A stretch of 64,000 nucleotides of DNA from Actinoplanes sp. N902-109 (GTDB lineage: Bacteria; Actinomycetota; Actinomycetes; Mycobacteriales; Micromonosporaceae), in assembly GCF_000389965.1 (NCBI RefSeq), contig NC_021191.1, positions 2,915,501 through 2,979,500 of the forward strand. Direction: 5' to 3'. The notes below the pieces were generated by a model. The model was not told where the DNA came from. It searched no databases and worked only from the letters and a program-made list of their open reading frames with translations. Both the position numbers and the translations under genes were made by a program. Below are positions 35,801 to 43,308 of the stretch, piece by piece; within the stretch, counting starts at the first letter, position 1, and each line of letters opens with the position of its first letter.

Positions 35801-36803
35801 CGGGGCAGCCGGCAGGGTCTCCGCGCATGAGCATGTCGGCCCAGCGCCGTAGAGAACCTGGTGCGAGGGCGAGCAGCGGCACGGGCAGCTCTTGTGCCGG
35901 TCGTTCGCCGGGGTGGCGGCTTACGGTGAGCTGGGAGTTGGGGGCGCCGGGCAGGCCCGGCTGGGCGATGGTGGTGGGCGCATCTACCGCGGTGATGTGG
36001 CGTAGTTTCGCAGGAAGCAGCTCGACCAGCACGGTAGCGGTTGACCCGGCCCACTGCCGGATGGCATCCCACGGCGGTCGGCCGAACCAGGCGTCGCCGG
36101 TGAAGTCGGAGACCACGAAGATCAGTCGGCGCTGGTCGGCGGCCCGCAGCTGCTCGGTGGTCTGGCGGCGGCCGGCCCGGTCCACGAGGTAGGGAGCGCC
36201 GTGGTCGTACGCCATGGTCCAGCGCCGGATGGTGCGGAACGCGCCGAGGTCGCGCAGCAGGCGAGAGAAGCCATCCACCTCGTGGTCCCAGACCGGGCCG
36301 GCGCCGGCCCGGTCGACGACCAGATCGACCTCGAACCACCGTTCCGGCACTGGCTTCATCACTGGCACGAGGATCCGGGTGATGGCGTACTGCTCGACGG
36401 TCCAGTCAAGGTCGAGCTGCGGGCCCCGGCCGTTTCGCCACGTCGTCTTGAGCGCCCGCATGGACTCGACGAGCGGTCGGGAGATGCGGCCGCTTACCGC
36501 GGCGGACGAGACGGGCTGGCCAAAACGCGACCCCGTCGGATCGGCCTCCCCTACCACGACATCATGCCCGGCAGTAACCGGCTCGGACTCCAGCTGGCCG
36601 TTGAGCGCGTCGACAGGCGTTTCGTCGCCGGCCGCCCGGGCAGCGCCGTTGGCCGCGTCGAGAGGCATCGGTTCGACGGCCTCCTTGCCGTCCGGCCGGC
36701 TGCGGTGCTGCGCGGCGAGCCACAGCACTTCCGCGACGGCGGTGGCGTCGAGAGAGTCGTCGAGGTCTGTGAGCCAGGTGGTCGCCGGTCCGACATCAGG
36801 CAT
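32805..36803 (-). CDS. SAV_2336-type conflict protein with embedded catalytically dead NaeI-like domain and TPRs
   Basis: This 1332-aa protein is the last gene of a four-gene operon. Residues 1-520 match the SAV_2336 N-terminal family found beside MoxR ATPases (LDWTVEQYAITRILVPVM, RRLIFVVSDFTGDAWF, RPPFTDDVLEQRQA). Residues about 540-680 are a beta-rich domain. Residues 690-932 align with the restriction enzyme NaeI: EDPDGERCGRAIRRAFDRLY, then RWHGSDFVISFSVREHGWLI, and RAEGILLLGAPHD. At the positions of NaeI catalytic E70, D86, D95 and K97 this protein has A736, R752, V761 and S763, so cleavage should be lost while DNA binding may remain. Residues about 1090-1250 are TPRs (ALLCLGRSEDAQAHLGRTLQ). 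Probably the DNA-sensing or scaffold component of the system. NaeI comparison is from memory. Confidence 0.85.
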   Translation of the reverse strand: MPDVGPATTWLTDLDDSLDATAVAEVLWLAAQHRSRPDGKEAVEPMPLDAANGAARAAGDETPVDALNGQLESEPVTAGHDVVVGEADPTGSRFGQPVSSAAVSGRISRPLVESMRALKTTWRNGRGPQLDLDWTVEQYAITRILVPVMKPVPERWFEVDLVVDRAGAGPVWDHEVDGFSRLLRDLGAFRTIRRWTMAYDHGAPYLVDRAGRRQTTEQLRAADQRRLIFVVSDFTGDAWFGRPPWDAIRQWAGSTATVLVELLPAKLRHITAVDAPTTIAQPGLPGAPNSQLTVSRHPGERPAQELPVPLLALAPGSLRRWADMLMRGDPAGCPAILLPAGRPPFTDDVLEQRQAVETLDGIRLIELFDLVASRNARRIATLSASVGAVNVDVLRFIARRLVPTATADDVAEVVVSNLFQRSPASGDVLTFRPGVREGLQRRLMKPDVWHVLDALEKYVEEHPVEHEYFSDRAAVLPFIEASDGVRELLGLDNDHAGGNTEAREPESPSLGVEDEYDEYDLPDPTEQQFEDAVSSACQDLRYREIDHDDRDFAVVGSWCNGGATIANVEPDLGTVSWSAIPDPLDGTELGFVEVDAALTFDGYVTKNTAYDLGVTIVNPDADEQYAEVAFTTDQTWTLRWEYRKDPGDSLTLDYVGVVERELNPHSLAGPKEPRPLPADPQRRLEQSLLVEDPDGERCGRAIRRAFDRLYDGPRTGHYTYDQLSSPRKLRLRSMVASAIAREFGFQHTGDRRFRWHGSDFVISFSVREHGWLIPWSEQSQLHLLITADDTRAMMRVGVIHIRQDLLGVPNKDRRSTLTAESRQQIRWLYREAVLPLNLLATMPEADTSAIMSHRSSSRRLTELFRRAPNRPVSDTVVATLVRQANPHRRIREARHLLRAEGILLLGAPHDSPVLQALHLQLPDRWWMSITAGRPEIDRVVAQRLDELGRFADADPWWSRIRVSLSTSADSDIAYVRSRRLRGEMDIAHDLVQQLIAGLADTDDRQQAARLELAVIQLCTNRRSEARSTAQAVLDYYARLGFPEHANSVAAREVLAQAWLSEHLFELSPDAALWENVAHDLAGTREKSRRSHGSLDARTLTIDVEYGFALLCLGRSEDAQAHLGRTLQALTRRYPAGHPTIMRATFLSAQADSQLHDYDRAVSSYQRAYDGLRRTLGPKHPETLATQYGRGVALVLTGRRAEGMRLIRRVAKAAPAVVGVRTDLFGQSLIAAVLLPLLPSSVLRTLGQTEPNDDADDVDDLTAQFLETFADPVHHLPWDEGDYVWIVDQWSTEDAVDYLFSDLIQAVRERLVDGLDNLSFQWLKISDIDDIDD

Positions 36804-37719
36804 CGGACAGGCTTTGCAGCAAGACCTGCTCGATGTCGTCCCGCTGGGCCCCCTCCGGCGCCCGGTCTCCGGTGAGCAGGAACACCGCGTTCAGCAGTTG
36901 ATCGACGGCGAGTTGGTCGCCGTCGTTGAGACGGGCGATGAACGCGTGGACGAGCTCCTGCGCGCCGGTGCCACCGGCAGTCTCCGCATTGAGATGCGCG
37001 GCGACGATGCGGGACAGCATCTCCGCGCTCGGCGGGGGCATGGTGAAGCGTACGCATCGGCGTAGGAACGCCGCCGGGAACTCGCGTTCGCCGTTGCTGG
37101 TCATGACGATGAAGGGGAAGTCGCGGCACTGCACGCGGCCGCGCACGATGGCGCGCCGGGCGGTTCCGTCCCACTCGCGGACCTGAACCGTGTCAGCCTC
37201 GAACCGGGCGAGTTCCGGCATGTCGAACTCGCCGCGCTCGAGCACGTTGAGCAGGTCGCTGGGCAGGTCGAGGTCGCCTTTGTCGACCTCGTCGATGAGC
37301 AGAGCTCGTGGCGAACCATCGTCGCATAGCGCGGTGCCGAGCGGGCCCAGCCGGACGAAGTCGCCGATGTCGTCCGAGGGCTGGCCCAGCTGCTGCGCGT
37401 GGATGCGGCCTAGGACGTCGTACTGGTAGAGGGCCTCACCCACGGTGCTGCGTGAGGTGATGTGCCAGCGCAACACCGCACCCAGCCCCAGCTCGGTGGC
37501 CACCGACTCGATGACGGTGGACTTGCCCGAGCCGGCCGGCCCGGTGATGAGCAACGGACGACGCAGGCAGAGGGCAGCGTTCACTGCGTCGGTGAGCTCT
37601 GGTGTCGCTTCGAACGGCACGGCGGAGGACGGCCGCGGGAAGGCCCGCCACGGCGGTGGGACGGGCAGGTCGACCTGGCGGGGGATCCCATCGCCCCGGT
37701 ACAGCGGCTCCCAGCTCAT
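36796..37719 (-). CDS. MoxR-family AAA+ ATPase of VMAP conflict operon
   Basis: The ATG at 37719 overlaps the caspase gene stop (ATGA) and gives 307 aa; the longer frame upstream is antisense-like. Walker A is GPAGSGKS (60-67), Walker B LLIDEVD (140-146), sensor 1 VMTSNGEREFP, and the arginine region AAFLRRCVRFTMPPP. Nucleotide-driven remodelling by MoxR proteins is known to act with vWA and VMAP partners. The 3' end overlaps the SAV_2336-type gene by eight bases, implying equal production. It is the likely signal-relaying motor of the operon. Confidence 0.92.
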   Translation of the reverse strand: MSWEPLYRGDGIPRQVDLPVPPPWRAFPRPSSAVPFEATPELTDAVNAALCLRRPLLITGPAGSGKSTVIESVATELGLGAVLRWHITSRSTVGEALYQYDVLGRIHAQQLGQPSDDIGDFVRLGPLGTALCDDGSPRALLIDEVDKGDLDLPSDLLNVLERGEFDMPELARFEADTVQVREWDGTARRAIVRGRVQCRDFPFIVMTSNGEREFPAAFLRRCVRFTMPPPSAEMLSRIVAAHLNAETAGGTGAQELVHAFIARLNDGDQLAVDQLLNAVFLLTGDRAPEGAQRDDIEQVLLQSLSDA

Positions 37720-39728
37720 GAAGTGTGCTCCTCGGCGTTGGTCAGCGGCGCGTACTGGAATTGGCGGCAGAACTGCAGCCAGCGGTCGTCGTCCCAGACG
37801 GCGCGGAGATGGGCGGTGTCGTCGGTGGAGTCGCCGCGCCGCAACCGGCGATACAGCTCCGGAAAGGCGTCGGGCAGCTTGTCCCAGACCTGCGCGAGGC
37901 AGGTACGCCGGTCGGGGGCCAGCTCTCGCAGGGTGTGCGGCCACAGGACGATCGGTGCGAAGTTGAGCACCACGGCCAGGATGTCGGCCGAGCCGCGTGG
38001 GCGGCGGCCGAGCCCAACAGCCCGGTTGAACTGGCCGTCGACGAAGCGCTTGCGGAGCCGTGCGGGGTCCTGGAGGTCACGGTTTTCCAGCCAGTCCACC
38101 GGCGGGATGGCGGTGCTGTGTTCGACCTCGGCGAGACGCTTGGTCGCTTGGTCGATCGAGCGGCGCATCGGGCCGGACGGGCGCAGCCGGTCGGACCATC
38201 GCACCGTGACGTGGAAGTGCTCGTCGAGGCGGGCATGGTATTCCACTGCCTCTGGCTGCCACTCGTCGGTGAGCAAGAAGGTGGGTAGCGCGACGTCGAT
38301 GTGCTCGAGTCGCACATCGGCCCGTTTGGCGACCTCGGCGCCCCAGTCGACTAAATCGGTCAGGGCCTCTTCGACGCCCGCCTGGGTGCCGGCGCACTCG
38401 GTCTCGTTCTTGTCGGTGACGGTGCCGGTCTCGTCATACAGCCAGGCGGTCACCGCCCGGGGCCATACGGCCCCGACGTCGGTCTGGTGCAAGCTGATGG
38501 CCAGCCGCAACCGCTGGCTCGCCGACCGTTCCCGGAACTCAATCACGGCATTGTTGAACGCCGTCCGTGCCCCAGTCGACGTGGCCCATGTCTCGGCAGC
38601 TGCGGTGTCCGCCTCGTGCCGACCGGCCACGAGGGCCGCCACGAAACGGGCAACCTGTGGTCGTCCGTCGCTGTCGGTCATGGGGTGCCGGGTAGCTATG
38701 TGGTGGAGCAGGGCGTACTCGTCGGACGTCGGTATCTCCTCGTCATCCACGATCCGAGCGAGATGTAGCGCCCGCTCGAAAGCGCCGGTGTTCAGCACGT
38801 CCGGCATCGTCCTGTTGAGGAAGGCCGCAGTCTCGTGCGCCGTGAGAAGGTTGGCGATTACCGCGCGGGCCTGCTCCGCGGCCTGGCCCGTGCCGGTGAC
38901 CTGTTTTTCGATGTCCCGCAGCTCCGCGACGTCGAGCCGTAGCGGCAAGCGGGCGGAGAGGCCGGCCCGGACTAGTGCTTCGCGCAGCAGCGGTGGGGCC
39001 GGCGAGGCCACCGGTCCGGCCCGCAAGTTGTGCGCTAGCCATAGCGGTTCCTCGGCGCTGCCGTCGCCATCGTGTCTGTGGTGGACGGGGAGCGGGCTGG
39101 TGCTTTGTCGGCGCAATTCGGCAAGCAGTGACTCTGGGCGGAGCTGGGCCGGCTGACCGGTGAGCCCCCGCCGGAGCACCTCGGCCAGCATGTGGGAGAA
39201 CGCCAAGTCGTAGGCTTCCTCGGTCGCGCCGGACGCCATCAGCATTTCGTATCGGACCTCGCCGCTCCGCACACCGGTGAGCACCGCGTTACCGACCGCA
39301 CCGGCCGCGTGGCAGGTGTCCAGCAGGGCGATGAGCCCGCCGATGCCGGCCGCGTCGGCTGCCTCGGTGAGCAGGACCGGTACGTTGACTCCGAGCGTGC
39401 GGTCTTGCGGCAAGGAGTTCGGAGCCATGTAGTACAGCGTGGGTTCATCGCCGGGGACGGTGCCGTGCCCCAAAAAGGCCAGGACGAGCGTGGCCCGACG
39501 GTCAGCGGCATACCGGATCGCGTCGCGGACCAGCGCCGTTATCTGATCAGCGGTACTCGTCTCGTCGTCGAAGACGACACGGCCGTCCCGGAGACCGGGC
39601 TCGCACGCGCCGATCGAGGCGTCGGTGAGAACGTCCCGTAGGGCCTGGGCCGCCGAGCCGAGACGGCTGAGGACGCCCTGGTTGCGGCACTGCGTCGCGA
39701 CGATCAGTGCGTGGCGGCGGCCCGTCAA
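37716..39728 (-). CDS. Caspase-like protease fused to VMAP-C domain
   Basis: A TTG at 39728, overlapping the stop of the hydrolase gene, gives 670 aa; the open frame above it is antisense-like sequence within the hydrolase. The N-terminal 250 residues are a caspase (peptidase C14) fold: RRHALIVATQCRNQGVLSRL, catalytic His88 in LVLAFLGHGTVPGDE and Cys139 in LIALLDTCHAAGAV. A linker of helices (residues about 290-420) follows, then a VMAP-C-type domain (LRLAISLHQTDVGAVWPRAV, RLEHIDVALPTFLLTDEW, YEFR-like FHVTVRWSDRL). Caspase-VMAP-C proteins are regulated effectors in bacterial conflict systems with MoxR ATPases. Active-site residues are intact, so proteolysis on activation is expected. Confidence 0.9.
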   Translation of the reverse strand: MTGRRHALIVATQCRNQGVLSRLGSAAQALRDVLTDASIGACEPGLRDGRVVFDDETSTADQITALVRDAIRYAADRRATLVLAFLGHGTVPGDEPTLYYMAPNSLPQDRTLGVNVPVLLTEAADAAGIGGLIALLDTCHAAGAVGNAVLTGVRSGEVRYEMLMASGATEEAYDLAFSHMLAEVLRRGLTGQPAQLRPESLLAELRRQSTSPLPVHHRHDGDGSAEEPLWLAHNLRAGPVASPAPPLLREALVRAGLSARLPLRLDVAELRDIEKQVTGTGQAAEQARAVIANLLTAHETAAFLNRTMPDVLNTGAFERALHLARIVDDEEIPTSDEYALLHHIATRHPMTDSDGRPQVARFVAALVAGRHEADTAAAETWATSTGARTAFNNAVIEFRERSASQRLRLAISLHQTDVGAVWPRAVTAWLYDETGTVTDKNETECAGTQAGVEEALTDLVDWGAEVAKRADVRLEHIDVALPTFLLTDEWQPEAVEYHARLDEHFHVTVRWSDRLRPSGPMRRSIDQATKRLAEVEHSTAIPPVDWLENRDLQDPARLRKRFVDGQFNRAVGLGRRPRGSADILAVVLNFAPIVLWPHTLRELAPDRRTCLAQVWDKLPDAFPELYRRLRRGDSTDDTAHLRAVWDDDRWLQFCRQFQYAPLTNAEEHTS

Positions 39729-40660
39729 GCCAGCCCCTCGACGATCGGGCCGGCAACCTCGCCATGTTGCAAATACTTCGTGGCGGTATGCACCCACAGC
39801 CCGTCGGAATCGACTCGGCGGCTGTTCGGCGCCACACCCGCGCCGTTCGGCGCCACCGCGTCGGCGAGGATCGGACGCGCGGTGATCACGTCGTCCCGGT
39901 CCCAGAAGTTGAGCCATCGGCGCACGCACTCCGGTGTGTGCGGTGGGTGCGGCCGCAGCCGCGGCAGCACCACGGTGCGCAACGCGATTGGCGACCCGAT
40001 GGTGACCAGCAGCGGAATCTCGCCGGTGTGTTCGGCCAGCAGCTCGAACGCGACGACGGACCCGAGCGAGTGTGCGACCACGACGGACGGCTGGCCGGTC
40101 AGCTCTGCCCGGACCCGGGCTCGGATGCGTTCGTCCAGCGTGGCGCCGTCGGCGTCCTTCTCGGAGCGGGCCAGATAGCGCGCCACCTGCGCCAGGTCTC
40201 CGATCATGACCTTCGGCGCCAGCCACTGACCGCCCCGGCGCAGCGGCGGGACGCTGAGCAACGCAGTAACGGCGGCGGTCACCCGCCGGACTATGCCGAA
40301 CATGCCCTGTGACTCGCCGGGCGGATCGAGGGCGGCCCGCACACGCTCCAGCGAACGCCGCGTGGTATCGGGCTGGTCGTCGGCGAGATGCTGATTAACG
40401 GTCTCACGTAGCAGCTCTGCAAGGATCGCCGACTGCTCCTCGTCCAGGCCTGCCGGCGCGCCTTGGCTGCCGGCCCGGCGGAAGAGGCCGGAGTAATCAG
40501 CGAAGCGCATGGCGGGACCCTGGCCGCTTAGGACCGCGGAAGCCCACCGCGAGTGGCCCGAGTCGCGGGCGCCGGTCACTAGGGCGTCGCGCCACGCTGT
40601 CACCTCCCGGTCCGCGTCCCTCGGGCCACCGATGCCGTGGACGAAGACGAGCTGGGGCAT
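39725..40660 (-). CDS. Alpha/beta-hydrolase (lipase/esterase-like), first gene of conflict operon
   Basis: ATG 40660 is preceded by GAGGAG at eight bases; the ATG at 40699 is less suited. The 311-aa protein begins MPQLVFVHGIGGPRD (oxyanion HG) and carries the nucleophile elbow VVVAHSLGSVVAFELL with Ser near residue 198, and later an Asp (RWLNFWDRDDVI) and His (LWVHTATKY) in place for a triad. It has no signal peptide and so works in the cytosol or at the membrane. It overlaps the caspase gene start. In such operons it could be a second effector attacking lipids, or a caspase-activated enzyme; that is inference. Confidence 0.85.
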   Translation of the reverse strand: MPQLVFVHGIGGPRDADREVTAWRDALVTGARDSGHSRWASAVLSGQGPAMRFADYSGLFRRAGSQGAPAGLDEEQSAILAELLRETVNQHLADDQPDTTRRSLERVRAALDPPGESQGMFGIVRRVTAAVTALLSVPPLRRGGQWLAPKVMIGDLAQVARYLARSEKDADGATLDERIRARVRAELTGQPSVVVAHSLGSVVAFELLAEHTGEIPLLVTIGSPIALRTVVLPRLRPHPPHTPECVRRWLNFWDRDDVITARPILADAVAPNGAGVAPNSRRVDSDGLWVHTATKYLQHGEVAGPIVEGLA

Positions 40661-40695
40661 TGCCGTAACTCCTCGTGACCGGTCGACGTAAGACC

Positions 40696-40848
40696 TCATT
40701 GAACCATTCGGAGTGCCCGGCTGTGGTCACTGAAGTGCCAGCGGTCGTCGACCGTGCGCACGGATAGGTAGGCGAAGCCGTCAGAGGGCGATCGGAGGGT
40801 GACTTGAGCGTCGCTCGATCCATTCATCGTCACCGTCATAGGGAGCAT
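40696..40848 (-). pseudogene. C-terminal fragment of unknown gene upstream of the operon
   Basis: A 50-residue frame ends VTLRSPSDGFAYLSVRTVDD then RWHFSDHSRALRMVQ. It has good protein character but no proper start (a possible ATG at 40848). Between 40849 and 41017 nothing is seen. The conflict-operon promoter must lie within or just before this fragment. Confidence 0.3.
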
Positions 40849-41017
40849 GGCCACCCACCTGATCGACACGCTGGTCGCGTGCTGTCGGAGCTGAGCTACC
40901 ACTTGTACACCGGTCAGTACACAAACTGCTGGACCTGCGGTTGTAAGGTGCCGACCGCCGACGCTTCGTTGCGCCCTGTACGTCACCAACACGCGAATCT
41001 TGGCCAACGGGGCGACC

Positions 41018-41596
41018 TCAGCCACGGCCTGCAATCCGGCGCAGTCCGGTGATCGCGTCAGCGATTTGGTCGTCGAGCCACTGCGGGTGTTCGCGGTCGT
41101 CGACCATGTCGAACAAAGTCTGATAGAGGCGCTGCTCGCGGGCGAGCCATAGGACCCGCATCGCGAGGTAACGGTGCAGCGTTCCGCCGGCTTCGGCGAT
41201 AAGGGCGCACCGCTGCTCAGCGGTGAGGTCATGGCGGCCCATCCACATCCCGAGAAGCGCAAGGTCGGAGCTGGGTGGGTACATGCCGGCGAACTCGTAG
41301 TCGATAAAGACCAGCGGTTCGTCGGTGGCGGCCAAGGCGTTGCTAGTGAGCGGATCGCCGTGGCCGAAGACCAGCGGGGCGCTGGTGACCGCTTCGAGTA
41401 GCGGTTGCTGAATGTCGTCGGGCAGGTCGCCGGCTGCGGCGTAGCGGCGGATTCGGGCCGGCCAGTCGGTGGCGGGCATGTTCAGCGGTCCTGGGGGAGG
41501 CTGCCACGCGGCGAAGCCTGTAAGGGCGTCGATCATGCCTGTCACGATGGCCTCAGGGAGCGGTGGTGGGTATCGGCCGGTGTGAGGGGGGACCAA
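41018..41596 (-). pseudogene. Truncated aminoglycoside/choline-type phosphotransferase
   Basis: The 192-residue frame holds the C-terminal lobe of an APH/choline kinase fold: APLVFGHGDPLTSNALA (catalytic HGD...N) and LVFIDYEFAGMYPPSSDLAL (metal-binding Asp), followed by the helical end. The N-terminal ATP-binding lobe is absent upstream, so it is truncated although the TTG 41596 could start a short product. Its substrate cannot be told. It probably lost its 5' part to nearby mobile-element events. Confidence 0.7.
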
Positions 41597-41743
41597 CTGT
41601 TGTTCGGGTCCGCAGCAGGTGCCACCGCACGGTCGACCGCATCACGGCTGGCTGCCCAGCTTGCTCAGACACCGTGAGAGCGTGCGGGTCAGCCTCGCTA
41701 ATCCCCGCAGTCCGAAGGCTGCTGATAAACCTGGCGGTCGTGC

Positions 41744-42405
41744 CTAACCCAGCCTCCTAGGAAGCTTACACAGGGCGGCGTGGACCCCTCGGTCCGGCGC
41801 GGTTCGCAGGCGGGCCGCGCGGTCGTCGACCTCGGCCTCGGCCTGGACGAGCAGCCGGTCGATGTTGGGGTCGGTCAGCCCGAGGGTGGTGGAGGTGTGG
41901 GCATTGACCTTTGGTCGCCCCGTGGTTGTCGAGGTTCTGCCGGTCGCGGTCGTAGCGCATGGTGGTGCGGGGGTCGGCGTGATCGGCGAAGGCTTGCGCG
42001 CGACGCAGGTCGCCGCCGGTGTCGTCGAGGAAGTCGGTGATCGCGGTGTGCCGCTGCGAGTGCGGGCTGAGCTGGTCGGCGGCCGGAATGCCAGCCTATT
42101 CGGCCAAGCGGCGCACGAGCCGGTACACCTACAGCTCGTAGAGCGATTTGCCCCACGGCAGCGCGAATAACGGCCCGGACTCGGGGTGCCCGCGCTCTTC
42201 GAGCATGGCGTCGATGGCGCCGGCGAGGATCGGCGGCAGCGGCACCCGGGGCTTCTTCGCGCCCTTGGTGACGATGGTGAGGACCCGGTGGTTGCGGTTG
42301 GTGCCGAGGTCCTCGATCCGGGCGGCCATCGCCGATCCGAAGCGCAGGCCGGCCAGCGGCAGGAGCAGCCGCACCGGCTGCGCCGGCTTGCCCTCAAACT
42401 GTTGT
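41744..42405 (-). pseudogene. Tyrosine integrase relic with internal stops
   Basis: Reading leftward: GLRFGSAMAARIEDLGTNRN, VLTIVTKGAKKPRVPLPPIL, then a TAG at about 42130, RLVRRLAE and another TAG, then PHSQRHTAITDFLDDTGGDL and ADHADPRTTMRYDRDRQNLD. These are the Arg, Lys, HxxR and H..Y boxes of a plasmid/AICE-type tyrosine recombinase. Two amber codons and a missing N-terminus mark it as dead. It ends at the inverted 19-bp repeat at 42407. Confidence 0.78.
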
Positions 42406-42406
42406 G

Positions 42407-43080
42407 CGCCCGCTAAATGTCAGTGCCCCGCTCCAGGTAATTGACATCGGGGATCGTTAAATGACGATGACCGCTGTTGCCACGAGCAGCGCTGCCGGTA
42501 TTGCGAGCAGCGCGACGGTCAGAAGAGCGTCGGTAGCCAGTGAGCGGGCCAGCAGAGCGCCGACGAGACGGTGAGTCAAGTCCACGACTGGAGCACAGAA
42601 GGCGATGATCACGCCGATGTAAAGGACGAATAACCAACCCTGGGATGCGGCATCCTGTGCTGCCGCAGCAATGCTGATGTTCTCCAGTACCGCCAGGCTC
42701 AGCAGAGCGATGGCCAGGGTGCTGAGTGTGGCCAGAAAATGCGCTGCCAAAGTGTGGTCCTCACGCAGAGTACTTGCCTCGTCGAGGGCTTCACGCGCCA
42801 GGTGGCGAAGCTCGAGCCCTAACGCTATCGCTACTACAGGCACTACTTGGGCGAGTAGGGCGCCGAACTCCTTGGTCATCAGCTCAGGATGCCCGAGCCC
42901 GTCGACATGTCATCGAGACTCACTCGTACGTGGGCCGGCGTCGGCGCCGACACATGGCTGGCGCATCCACTGACAGTTTGCTGGCGCACAACACCGATGC
43001 CGAGACCTCATGCACCGACTGACATTTAGCCGGCGCGACCGCTGACGCCTACCTGCGCGTCCACTGCCATTGAGCTGGCG
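42407..43080. repeat. 19-bp repeats flanking a membrane-protein gene, IS21-end-like
   Basis: Direct copies of ACTGACATTTAGCTGGCGC (consensus) lie at 42946-42964, 42969-42987, 43018-43036 and 43063-43080, with 14 to 17 matches each. An inverted copy lies at 42407-42425. Several direct repeats at each end are typical of IS21-family termini. The enclosed DNA holds no istA or istB, only a membrane protein gene. Confidence 0.65.
42457..42879 (-). CDS. Orphan multi-pass membrane protein
   Basis: The 140-aa protein starts at ATG 42879. Four hydrophobic segments occur at about residues 5-22, 48-68, 80-102 and 112-140, so nearly the whole protein is in the membrane. A short charged loop (RHLAREALDEASTLREDH) separates the first two. 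No family recognised. It lies alone inside a segment bounded by inverted 19-bp repeats, which suggests it moved as cargo. Confidence 0.6.
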   Translation of the reverse strand: MTKEFGALLAQVVPVVAIALGLELRHLAREALDEASTLREDHTLAAHFLATLSTLAIALLSLAVLENISIAAAAQDAASQGWLFVLYIGVIIAFCAPVVDLTHRLVGALLARSLATDALLTVALLAIPAALLVATAVIVI

Positions 43081-43308
43081 GATAGCACGTTCCGTGGTGG
43101 CCGGGTTGGAACGGGCGCCGCAGGTGGTCGGGCGCCGTCGTTGGTTGCGGCGCCCAGCTGCAACGGACGGTTGATCATGGTGGTGCTGATGGCCGGCTAC
43201 CCGATGCGAAAGCGGCGCTTAAGCGCTGCAGGCAGGGCAGAATCGATTGAGTCCGTCAGAGGCTTCGCGGGCGATGCCAGGCAACTCACAGGTGGTCGCC
43301 TGTTCGAA
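43081..43308. other. Short non-coding stretch
   Basis: No gene is supported between the last 19-bp repeat and the relic NTPase gene; the plus-strand frame here is an antisense shadow further on. Confidence 0.4.

Noticed and set aside
37462..39156. Long plus-strand open frame (564 codons) opposite the caspase gene
   Set aside because: It is antisense to the caspase-VMAP-C gene, Ser/Arg-rich low-complexity, and has no ribosome-binding site; it is a GC-rich shadow.
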